33,114 nucleotides of DNA, from assembly GCA_002720975.1 (NCBI GenBank), contig PBIX01000099.1, positions 1 to 33,114 on the forward strand. Reading direction: 5' to 3'. Every line of letters starts with the position of its first letter. Position 1 is the stretch's first letter. The notes under the pieces are model-generated. The model worked only from the letters and a program-made list of their open reading frames with translations. It did not search any database and was not told the origin of the DNA. Source of the DNA: Planctomycetota bacterium. GTDB taxonomy: Bacteria > Planctomycetota > UBA1135 > GCA-002686595. Shown in pieces: positions 17,522-24,653 of this stretch. A program made the translations under genes and the position numbers.

Positions 17522-19618
17522 ATGAAGACGCGAACCATCCCCGCCATGCTCATCGCGTTCTGCTCTGTGCTGAACGCTGCTGACCAGGAAGACGACCCGC
17601 TGCGCTTTGCCAAGATCCTCGGCGACAATATGGTGCTGCAGCAGCAGAAACCCATCACTCTCTGGGGTTGGGCCAGGCCGGGCGCCGCGGTGAACGTCAC
17701 CTTGACTCAGGACGCCGCCCTCGGGCAGGCAGCCACGGACGAGCTCGGCAGCCCCCCCGATGCCAACAAAGACAACGGCGAATACTCGGTGGCGATGCGC
17801 TATGTGGAAAGGAACCCGCCCAAGCTGGAGACCCAGGTGCTCAAGACCAGAGCCGACAACGAGGGCCGCTGGTCGGTGAAATTCCCGCCCGCCAGAGCCA
17901 GCTTTCAACCTACCTGGATCCTCGCGGAATCAGGCGAACAATTGGTGGTTGCGCAGAACGTACTCATCGGCGAAATCTGGATCTGCGCCGGCCAGAGCAA
18001 CATGGGTTGGGGCAACTTCAACCGCAAGGATCGCGAGGCCGCCTCGGCGGACTTTCCGGGTCTGCGCTACGTCGCGTGGGAGGATTCCTGGTACAAGCCG
18101 CTCACGGATGTTCGCAAGAACATCAGCTGGCAGGAATGCTCACCGCAGACCGCGCAGCGCTTCTCCGCCGTGCCCTATCTCTACGGCACTTTTCTGCATC
18201 GCTACCTGAAGGTGCCCGTGGGCATCATCAACGTGGCCCGCGGCGGCACACTGGGCCAGACGTGGTGCCTGCGAGAGGAACTCGACAGCATCGACAACAC
18301 GCTGATGAACACCGTGCTGGCGGAGCACGATGCCGAGACCGCTGTCTGGGATGACTCCCTGCAGGTGGCGGGCCTGATGGCCGAATGGGAACAGTCCTGC
18401 GATGTTGCGCGCGCCGAGCACGCCAAGAAAGTCGCCGCAGCCCAGACCGACGGTAAAGAGGAGCCGCGTCTGCGCCTGCCCAAGAAACCCGACGACGCCC
18501 GCGCCGGCTGGAGCCCGCCCGCCGGCCTGTTCAACGCTACCGTGATGCCCATCCGCCGCCTGGCGCTGCGCGGCGTGCTCTACTATCAGGGCGAGAACAA
18601 CAACTTCATGCGCTGGACGCGTTATGAATCCACCTTCCCCAAGGTGGCCGTTTCCTTCCGCAAGGCTTTCGGAGACGAGTCGCTTCCCTTCGGCTGCATC
18701 AGCCAACCCGGATGGGGCACTTTTGGGATCGACCCTGAGGTGGCCACCATCGCGGAAGGCTACGCCATCATTCGTGACATCCAGCGGCGGGCACTCAAGG
18801 ACGATCCGAACGCCGACATGATCGCCACCTATCCCACCGGCAATTCGTACATACATCCCGGGGAGAAACTACCCGTGGCCGAATACGCTTCGCTCTGGGC
18901 GCTGGCCAAGGTCTATGGGAAAGAGGTTGTGCACCGTGGCAACGAGTTCACGGAAATGAAAAAGACCGACGGCAAGCTGCACCTCTTCTTTGATCAGGAT
19001 CCCGTCGTGCACGAGCGCTGGAAGCACATCGAAAACAATGCCGCGTGGCAGGTGCTCCCGATGCCTCGTGAGGGCAAGGCGCCGATTGAGGGCTTCATCA
19101 TCGCCGGCGCTGACCGTCGTTGGTATCCCGCCGATGTCCGTCAAACCAAGGTCGACGACAAGTGGTGCATCGAGTTGAGCAGTGATCTGGTGCCGGAGCC
19201 GGTGGCCGCGCGCTACGGCTGGGCCAACTGGCCCACGGGCAATCTGGTCGGCCGCGAACGCATTCCCGTGCCGACCTTCCGCACCGACAACTGGCCGATT
19301 CCCGAGGGCATGAACTATTCGCCGGAAGCCAAGAAGATCAGCGAGGACAAGATCAAGGCCTTGCGTGAAACCGCCCAACGCCAGGCACTGGATCGCAAGA
19401 TCCGCCAGATGCAGATGGATCTCCCCGCCCTGGAACGCGACCTGAATCAGGGCAACGCGCGGGCCCAGATCGAGAGCAAGCTCAGGCGCATCGAGGCCGT
19501 GCTGAATGAATTCGAAACCGACCCGTGGCTCTCGCGCCAGCTGGCTGGATATGACGCGGAGTTTTCAGGGAAACTCAAGGCGTTGCGGGAAAGGGTCGCT
19601 GAGCTGAAGAACAACTGA
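17522..19618 (+). CDS. Sialate O-acetylesterase-like secreted protein with coiled-coil tail
   Basis: The 698-residue protein has a signal peptide (about 1-19). The N-terminal FAKILGDNMVLQQQKPITLWGWARPG is the family's opening beta module. GQSNM at 157-161 places the nucleophile at S159. LYYQGENNN near 356-364 and IHPGEK with H445 supply the other conserved blocks. The family removes O-acetyl groups from sialic acids or related acetylated glycans. Residues about 600-698 are charged and strongly helical (IKALRETAQRQALDRKIRQM onward), a coiled-coil extension I do not recall as usual for the family. By eye the gene is lower in GC and richer in AAG/AAA lysine codons than its neighbours, which suggests transfer. 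It is bracketed by the gene-tail repeat. Confidence 0.85.
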   Translation: MKTRTIPAMLIAFCSVLNAADQEDDPLRFAKILGDNMVLQQQKPITLWGWARPGAAVNVTLTQDAALGQAATDELGSPPDANKDNGEYSVAMRYVERNPPKLETQVLKTRADNEGRWSVKFPPARASFQPTWILAESGEQLVVAQNVLIGEIWICAGQSNMGWGNFNRKDREAASADFPGLRYVAWEDSWYKPLTDVRKNISWQECSPQTAQRFSAVPYLYGTFLHRYLKVPVGIINVARGGTLGQTWCLREELDSIDNTLMNTVLAEHDAETAVWDDSLQVAGLMAEWEQSCDVARAEHAKKVAAAQTDGKEEPRLRLPKKPDDARAGWSPPAGLFNATVMPIRRLALRGVLYYQGENNNFMRWTRYESTFPKVAVSFRKAFGDESLPFGCISQPGWGTFGIDPEVATIAEGYAIIRDIQRRALKDDPNADMIATYPTGNSYIHPGEKLPVAEYASLWALAKVYGKEVVHRGNEFTEMKKTDGKLHLFFDQDPVVHERWKHIENNAAWQVLPMPREGKAPIEGFIIAGADRRWYPADVRQTKVDDKWCIELSSDLVPEPVAARYGWANWPTGNLVGRERIPVPTFRTDNWPIPEGMNYSPEAKKISEDKIKALRETAQRQALDRKIRQMQMDLPALERDLNQGNARAQIESKLRRIEAVLNEFETDPWLSRQLAGYDAEFSGKLKALRERVAELKNN

Positions 19619-19637
19619 GAGCCCTTGCATCTCATGC

Positions 19638-19715
19638 GGCGAGTCCGACGCCTCTTCGCACTGGCTGCCCCAGTACCTGTGGACCGGCCTCTGGCTGGTG
19701 GACGGCCGTCCCTGA
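19638..19715 (+). pseudogene. Remnant: C-terminal end of a second DUF2891-like gene
   Basis: This stretch keeps frame and stop, and encodes 25 residues, 19 identical to the end of the DUF2891-like protein (HWLPQYLW, GLWL and DG shared). Upstream, between 19619 and 19637, the match ends abruptly and no start codon or body is present. It is most simply the surviving tail of a paralogue whose body was lost or replaced when the acetylesterase gene arrived. An alternative is a duplicated tail created during insertion, followed by divergence. Confidence 0.75.
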
Positions 19716-19733
19716 GTTCCGGGGCTCGGGCGT

Positions 19734-20420
19734 CTACTTGCCGCGTCTGCCCCCGCGGTTCTCGAAGAAGCCGTTGTACTCCTCGTATTGCGCCGGAGAG
19801 AGGACTCCTTGGAGATCCGCCTGGTGTTCTTCGTTGTTGGAGCGCTTGAGCTCGCCGGCGGCCTGACCGTCGAGCTCTCCCTCCCTCCACATGCGAGCCA
19901 GTTCATTGTCCCTGTCGTTATTGGCGATCCAGACGTCGCGCAGCTCTGCCTCCTGAGTCACGGAGAGGCCCAACTGCGGGCTGAGCCTGGCCATCGTTCC
20001 AGTGATCCACTCTTCACGCTTTTGCTCCTGGACCTGCTGCTCGGCAGCGGCTTCCTCCTGGCGGATGTTGGCCAGAACATCCTCGACCTTGGTCTGCAGG
20101 CCGACGGGCGCGGGAGCTCCATCCTTCTTGAACGACGCCATCCACTCCCGGACCTCCTGTTCGAAGCCAGGATCGGAGACGGCTCCTGCGGGAATACGTT
20201 GAGTTGCCACCGGGCGCATCTCAAGCGCGTTGACCCGTTGTCTCAGGAGGGCATTCTCTTCGCGCAGGGCCTTCAACCGTGCATCGAGGTTCACATCCGG
20301 TTGCACCTGAGTCTCCGCAGGGGGTGGTGCCGATGTGTGCAGCAACAAGCTGGTCAATGTGGCCACCCCACCGCTCAGAACGAGGATCGTGACCAGGAGA
20401 CCGAATGAGAAGTTCTTCAT
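19734..20420 (-). CDS. Membrane-anchored coiled-coil protein of unknown function
   Basis: The 228-residue product from ATG 20420 has one N-terminal hydrophobic segment (about 5-28, GLLVTILVLSGGVATLTSLLL), a Pro-rich linker, then a coiled coil (LDARLKALREENALLRQRVNALE) and a long helical, Glu/Gln-rich region. It ends in basic GGRRGK. The C-terminal part, LSPAQYEEYNGFFENR, resembles the 'L..eQ...Y' motif of Spy/LTXXQ-like periplasmic helical proteins, but I would not assign it. An upstream in-frame start at 20582 would put 54 extra residues before the anchor and is less likely. It is convergent with the acetylesterase gene and probably faces the periplasm. Confidence 0.75.
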   Translation of the reverse strand: MKNFSFGLLVTILVLSGGVATLTSLLLHTSAPPPAETQVQPDVNLDARLKALREENALLRQRVNALEMRPVATQRIPAGAVSDPGFEQEVREWMASFKKDGAPAPVGLQTKVEDVLANIRQEEAAAEQQVQEQKREEWITGTMARLSPQLGLSVTQEAELRDVWIANNDRDNELARMWREGELDGQAAGELKRSNNEEHQADLQGVLSPAQYEEYNGFFENRGGRRGK

Positions 20421-20586
20421 GGCGACTGCCAGCCCACCGGAAACGGGCGCTTCAGATTTGTGGAGGGTTGTCGTGCGAACGGGCGTCCGTGACGCACACG
20501 ATTCCCCATGGTACGCGGAGTGGGCTGCAAAAAGCACGAGTCCATTCAAGACCCCTGCCCCATGCGCTTCTCCCGGGGGCACCCAT

Positions 20587-21444
20587 TCAGTCGATCAGCA
20601 CCACGCTCGCCTTGACGGCGTCGTGATCGGAGGGGAACAGACCCTCCACCCGGCCGCCCAGAATGGCGGCGCTCTCCGCCTGCAGTGCCCCGCGCAGGAG
20701 TACGAAGTCGATGCGTCGGCCCCGGCCCCCGCCCGTCTCGTCCCGAAATCCGTTGAAGGTCCCGCGCGTCTCGTCGGGGAGGGTCGTTTCCACGGCCGAG
20801 CTGAAGTCGGCATCCCAATAGGCTCGCAAAGGAGGATTCTCGGCCTTCGCGTTCAGGTCGCCCATCACGATCACCCGCTCAAGACCCTCCGCGTGGGCCA
20901 CGATCATCTCCGAGGCGCGCCTGCGCGCCTCGGGCCCGCGGTGATCGTAGTGGGTGCCGTAGATCCGGATGCCGCGGTTGCTGGCGTCGAAACCCAGATC
21001 CACCCAGGCCGTCATGCGCGGCAGGCTGCTGTCCCAGCTCTTGCTGCCCGGGACTTCAGGAGACTCCGAGAACCAGAACTCGCCCTGGTCCACGACCCGC
21101 AGGTTGTTCCGAACGAACAGGCCGGAGAACTCACCACCCTGCCCCCCTTCGCGGTGCTGTCCGATCTTGGTGTAACCGGCCAGCACATCGGCCAGGTCGA
21201 CGAGTTGGAAGGCGAAGGCCTCCTGGAGCGCCAACACATCCGGATCGGTAGTCCTGATCCGTTCGGCTACCAGGTCCCGACGGGCGGGCCAGTTGTGTTC
21301 GCCATCCCGTGCCATGCCGTTGCGTATGTTGAATGTCATGACGCGCAGCCTCTCGGGGCCCGGGGGGAGAGTGTTGCCTTCAGGCGTCTGGGCGCAGGAG
21401 GCCAGACCGGCCAGGACCAGGAGCAGTGCGAGGGTGTTGCGCAT
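20587..21444 (-). CDS. Endonuclease/exonuclease/phosphatase-family lipoprotein
   Basis: The 285-residue product has a lipoprotein signal with lipobox LASC and C17 as the lipidated residue. The EEP fold motifs appear in order: RVMTFNIRNG, VLALQEAF (catalytic Glu), GTHYDHRG, VIVMGDLNAK, RRIDFVLLRG and SDHDAV at the C-terminus. The catalytic Asp, Asn and His residues are retained. The family includes phosphodiesterases, nucleases and sphingomyelinase-like enzymes. With a lipid anchor this one probably acts on an extracytoplasmic phosphodiester substrate. It is divergent from the DUF2520 gene and 166 bases upstream of the coiled-coil gene on the same strand. Confidence 0.92.
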   Translation of the reverse strand: MRNTLALLLVLAGLASCAQTPEGNTLPPGPERLRVMTFNIRNGMARDGEHNWPARRDLVAERIRTTDPDVLALQEAFAFQLVDLADVLAGYTKIGQHREGGQGGEFSGLFVRNNLRVVDQGEFWFSESPEVPGSKSWDSSLPRMTAWVDLGFDASNRGIRIYGTHYDHRGPEARRRASEMIVAHAEGLERVIVMGDLNAKAENPPLRAYWDADFSSAVETTLPDETRGTFNGFRDETGGGRGRRIDFVLLRGALQAESAAILGGRVEGLFPSDHDAVKASVVLID

Positions 21445-21581
21445 GCCGACAGCCTATGGAAAGCGCTCTCATACGCCACCCACCACGCTCTGGCCGCGGG
21501 ATGGGGGCTCTCCGGCGAGGAGTAGGGTGCGGTACTTTCGGGGCGTGAATCCTGCGCTCGACAGCGTATGGTTGGCCCGGT

Positions 21582-22430
21582 ATGTCCACCTCCCTGACCA
21601 AGCTCGCCGTGCTCGGCTCCGGGGCCATGGCCCGTGCCCTGGCCCATGCTCTGCAGGAGGCTCCCTGTGAGGTGTTGCTTTGGGCTCGGGATTCCAGCGT
21701 CTTGGGATCAGGCGCCTGCGCCTCTCTGGGGGACGTGGCCGGTGCCGACTTGGCGCTGATGGCGATCAGCGACTCGGGCATCGATGATCTCGCCGGGCGG
21801 TTGGTGGAAGAGGGTTGCCTGCCCGCAGTCGTCCTGCACACCAGCGGGTTCCACGGGGCGCTGCCCCTCAAGGCTCTGGCGGACGCGGGCTGTGCGGTGG
21901 GGGGACTACATCCTCTTGTCAGCGTTCCCGCCGGGGGGGCCGAGGCTGCCGCGCGACACCTGCGGGGGGCCACGGTGAGTGTGTTCGGAGACCCCGCGGC
22001 ACTCGATGCCGCCAGACTGGTAGCCGAGCTCCTGGGCGCACGGCCCATCGAGGTGCTGGAAGATCAACGCCCCCTGTACCACGCCGCCGCAGCCCTGGCG
22101 GCCAACGGACTGGTTGCCCTGTTCGAGCTGGCGCTCGCCAACGGGGCTGATGCCCTGGCTCCGGGCAGCACGGCCGAGGACCTGGGCCGTGGGCTCGCCC
22201 ACCTGGGACAGGGCGTGTTGGCGAATGTGGCCGCGCTTGGTTCGGAGGCGGCCCTGACGGGTCCCGTTGCCCGCGGGGATGCCGAGGTCCTTACCGGACA
22301 CCTGTCCGCCCTCGACCCCGAAGCTCGCAAGGCCTACCGCGCCCTGCTCACGCCCCTGCTGGAGCTGGCGCGCAAGCAGGGCGCGACCGATGCGGCACTC
22401 GCTCCCATCCGGGCCCTCTCGGAGGAGTAG
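21582..22430 (+). CDS. Rossmann-like/DUF2520 domain protein
   Basis: The 282-residue protein has an N-terminal dinucleotide-binding fold (LAVLGSGAMARALAHAL, residues 8-24) and a C-terminal DUF2520 helical domain (GLHPLVSVP, then LYHAAAALAANGLVALFELA). It resembles F420- or NAD(P)-dependent 6-phosphogluconate-dehydrogenase-like enzymes, but its substrate is unknown. In many bacteria this family sits near pantothenate or shikimate genes. Here it lies 18 bases before the aroDE fusion and probably shares its transcript. There is no signal peptide. Confidence 0.88.
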   Translation: MSTSLTKLAVLGSGAMARALAHALQEAPCEVLLWARDSSVLGSGACASLGDVAGADLALMAISDSGIDDLAGRLVEEGCLPAVVLHTSGFHGALPLKALADAGCAVGGLHPLVSVPAGGAEAAARHLRGATVSVFGDPAALDAARLVAELLGARPIEVLEDQRPLYHAAAALAANGLVALFELALANGADALAPGSTAEDLGRGLAHLGQGVLANVAALGSEAALTGPVARGDAEVLTGHLSALDPEARKAYRALLTPLLELARKQGATDAALAPIRALSEE

Positions 22431-22448
22431 TCCGAGCCCACAAGCACC

Positions 22449-23981
22449 ATGGTCCACGTCGTCTCCATTCTTGCCCCGACCCTCGAGGGCCTGCGCGCCG
22501 AGGCCGAGCGTCAGGCACCCCTCGCCGATCTGGTCGAGCTGCGCCTCGACGCCGTGCCCGATGCGGATGAGGAGGCGCTGGCTGAGCTCTTCAAGGCCGT
22601 TGGCAAGCCCGTGGTCGTAGCGCTCCATGGCCCCGAGGCCTTCGGGTCCTTTGCGGGCAGCGTGGAGGAGCGCCTTGAGATCCTGCAGCGGGCCGCCCGG
22701 GCTGGCGCACGCTTCGTGGACGTCGACTGGACCCTCTCCTTGGACCTGGGCGAGGTGCCCCCGCCCTGCCACCGCATCGTCTCGCGCCACGACACGGAGG
22801 GCACCCCCGAAGACCTGGCGGCCTTCGATGAAGAGGTGCGCGCTGTGCTGTACGAGGGCGACGTGATCAAGCTCGTCACCCACGCCGCGAACACCGAGGA
22901 CGGCCTGCGCATGCTGCGTCACCTGCGGCACGCACGCGGGGGACTTATCGCCTTCTGCTCCGGGGAGGCCGGCTCTTTCACGCGCGTGCTCGCGCCGATC
23001 TTCGGTTCGCCCTTCACCTACAGCGCGCCCGCTCTTCTGCCGGGTAGTGCCGCACTCGGCGCCACCGCCCCGGGCCAGCTGCGATTGGACGAGTTGCTCG
23101 GCATCCTGCCGCCCGGCGGGGTGGGGCCTGCGACCGGAGTGCTGGGCGTGGTGGGGCGTCCCATTGGCCACTCACTCTCCCCGCGCGTGCAGGGCATGGC
23201 CTTCAAGCGCGCGGGTTTCGACGCGGTCTATCTGGCCTTCGAGCCGGACGACTTCGATGTCTTCCTCGATCTGGCCGACGACCCGGTCTTCCGCGGCTTC
23301 TCGGTGACGGCGCCCTTCAAGGAGCGAGCCCTGGCGCGCGCGGAGGCGGCGGACAGTGAGGCGCGCGAGGCTGGTGCGGCGAACACGCTCGTGCGCGAGG
23401 GAACCGGATGGCGCGCCACGAACTCCGATGCTCCCGCGGTGCAGGCCACCTTGGAGGCGGCCCTGCCACTCTTGGACGAACCCCCTCGAGAGGGTCTGGT
23501 CCTGGGAGCTGGAGGAGCCGCGCGGGCGGCGCTGCGCGCACTGCAGGCCATGGGCCTCGAAGCCCTCGTCGCGGCTCGCCGTCCCGAGGCCGCCCAGGCT
23601 CTGGCCAAGGAGCTCGGCTGCCGCGCCGTGGACTGGGACGCCATCGGGCGGACACCCCATGACGTGCTCGTGCACTGCACCCCCGTGGGCACCGGATGTG
23701 GGGATCCGGAGGCCACCGACCCCGAACAGATTCCCGTCCCCGCCGATTGGATCCGTCCCGGCACCCTCGTCCTGGATGCCGTCTACCGCCCGCTGCGCAC
23801 CCCGCTCATGGTCCAGGCCGCGGCACGGGGTGCCTTTCCCATCCCCGGCGCGGAGTGGTTCCTGCGGCAGGCTCTCGCCCAGTACAAGACCTTCACGAGC
23901 GCCGCGCCCGATGAGCCCCTGATGCGCGCGGCATTGGAAGGGGCTCTGGGTCTGGCTTCGGATGAGGCCGCGACTTCATGA
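22449..23981 (+). CDS. aroDE: Bifunctional 3-dehydroquinate dehydratase (type I)/shikimate dehydrogenase
   Basis: The 510-residue protein joins two shikimate-pathway enzymes. Residues about 1-225 are a type I dehydroquinase: SRHD gives the catalytic H114 and VIKLVTHA the Schiff-base K141, and their 27-residue separation equals H143/K170 in the enteric enzyme. The GEAGSFTRVLAPIFGSPFTYSA block follows. Residues about 232-500 are shikimate dehydrogenase: GRPIGHSLSPRV (S242, S244), GFSVTAPFKE with K291, GAANTLV, a variant substrate motif ATNSDA, and the NADP-binding VLGAGGAARAAL. It dehydrates 3-dehydroquinate and reduces the product to shikimate. The same domain order is known in plants and chlamydiae. 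The stop overlaps the aroK start (ATGA). Confidence 0.95.
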   Translation: MVHVVSILAPTLEGLRAEAERQAPLADLVELRLDAVPDADEEALAELFKAVGKPVVVALHGPEAFGSFAGSVEERLEILQRAARAGARFVDVDWTLSLDLGEVPPPCHRIVSRHDTEGTPEDLAAFDEEVRAVLYEGDVIKLVTHAANTEDGLRMLRHLRHARGGLIAFCSGEAGSFTRVLAPIFGSPFTYSAPALLPGSAALGATAPGQLRLDELLGILPPGGVGPATGVLGVVGRPIGHSLSPRVQGMAFKRAGFDAVYLAFEPDDFDVFLDLADDPVFRGFSVTAPFKERALARAEAADSEAREAGAANTLVREGTGWRATNSDAPAVQATLEAALPLLDEPPREGLVLGAGGAARAALRALQAMGLEALVAARRPEAAQALAKELGCRAVDWDAIGRTPHDVLVHCTPVGTGCGDPEATDPEQIPVPADWIRPGTLVLDAVYRPLRTPLMVQAAARGAFPIPGAEWFLRQALAQYKTFTSAAPDEPLMRAALEGALGLASDEAATS

Positions 23982-24505
23982 GCCCCGACGCGCCTTCGAC
24001 CCTGTGCCTCGTGGGCCTGCGTTGCGTGGGTAAGACGACACTCGGGCGCCGCCTGGCGGAGCATCTCTCTCTGCCCTTCGTGGATCTCGACGATGAGCTC
24101 GAGCCGGATCGCGCGGGCCCAGCGCGTAGCGCCGGCGAATGCCTGCAGGACCTGGGCGAGGAGGGCTTCCGTGATCTGGAGTCCGCCGCCTTGGGGCGTG
24201 TCTTGAAGGAAGAGGGAGCGCGTGTCGTCGCCACCGGAGGAGGCGTTGTGTTGCGTGCCGCCAACAGGGAGCTCCTGCGCACGCGAGCTCGTTGCCTGTG
24301 GCTCCATGCCCCCGCCGAACAACTGGTTCTGCGCGCGGCGTCCGATGCCACTGTGCGCCCAGCCTTGAGCACAGACCCTCCACTTGAGGAATGGCGGGCG
24401 ATGGAAGAGGAGCGCGGGGAGTTCTATGCCGAGGTGAGCGCGGCGCGGATCGACGCGAGTGGTGATCAGGACGAAGTTCTGGCGCTCCTGCTCGCAGGGA
24501 TCTGA
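23978..24505 (+). CDS. aroK: Shikimate kinase
   Basis: The 175-residue protein carries Walker A GLRCVGKT at 13-20, the shikimate-binding DLDDE (D36/D38), FRDLE with R65, and ATGGGV with the glycines at 87-89. RPALS supplies the lid-region Arg. It phosphorylates shikimate, the product of the fused enzyme encoded just before it. The ATG overlaps the aroDE stop by 4 bases, so the two are translationally coupled and together cover three consecutive steps. It is the last gene of the run that starts with the DUF2520 protein. Confidence 0.95.
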   Translation: MSPDAPSTLCLVGLRCVGKTTLGRRLAEHLSLPFVDLDDELEPDRAGPARSAGECLQDLGEEGFRDLESAALGRVLKEEGARVVATGGGVVLRAANRELLRTRARCLWLHAPAEQLVLRAASDATVRPALSTDPPLEEWRAMEEERGEFYAEVSAARIDASGDQDEVLALLLAGI

Positions 24506-24653
24506 GCGTTCCGACCTCGCTTGGGCCGTTTCGTAAGGGTGCTGCCCTGGGTACACAAACTGTCCGAATCCCCAAGTTGGTGTGCTACACCCGGTGCGCT
24601 CGTCCGTAAGATGGTGCTTGGGAGCCTGTATAGAAACGAACTTGTATTGCTGC

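Noticed and set aside
24582-24653. Upstream GTG extension of the helical protein
   Set aside because: It would bury the signal peptide; no ribosome-binding site precedes it.
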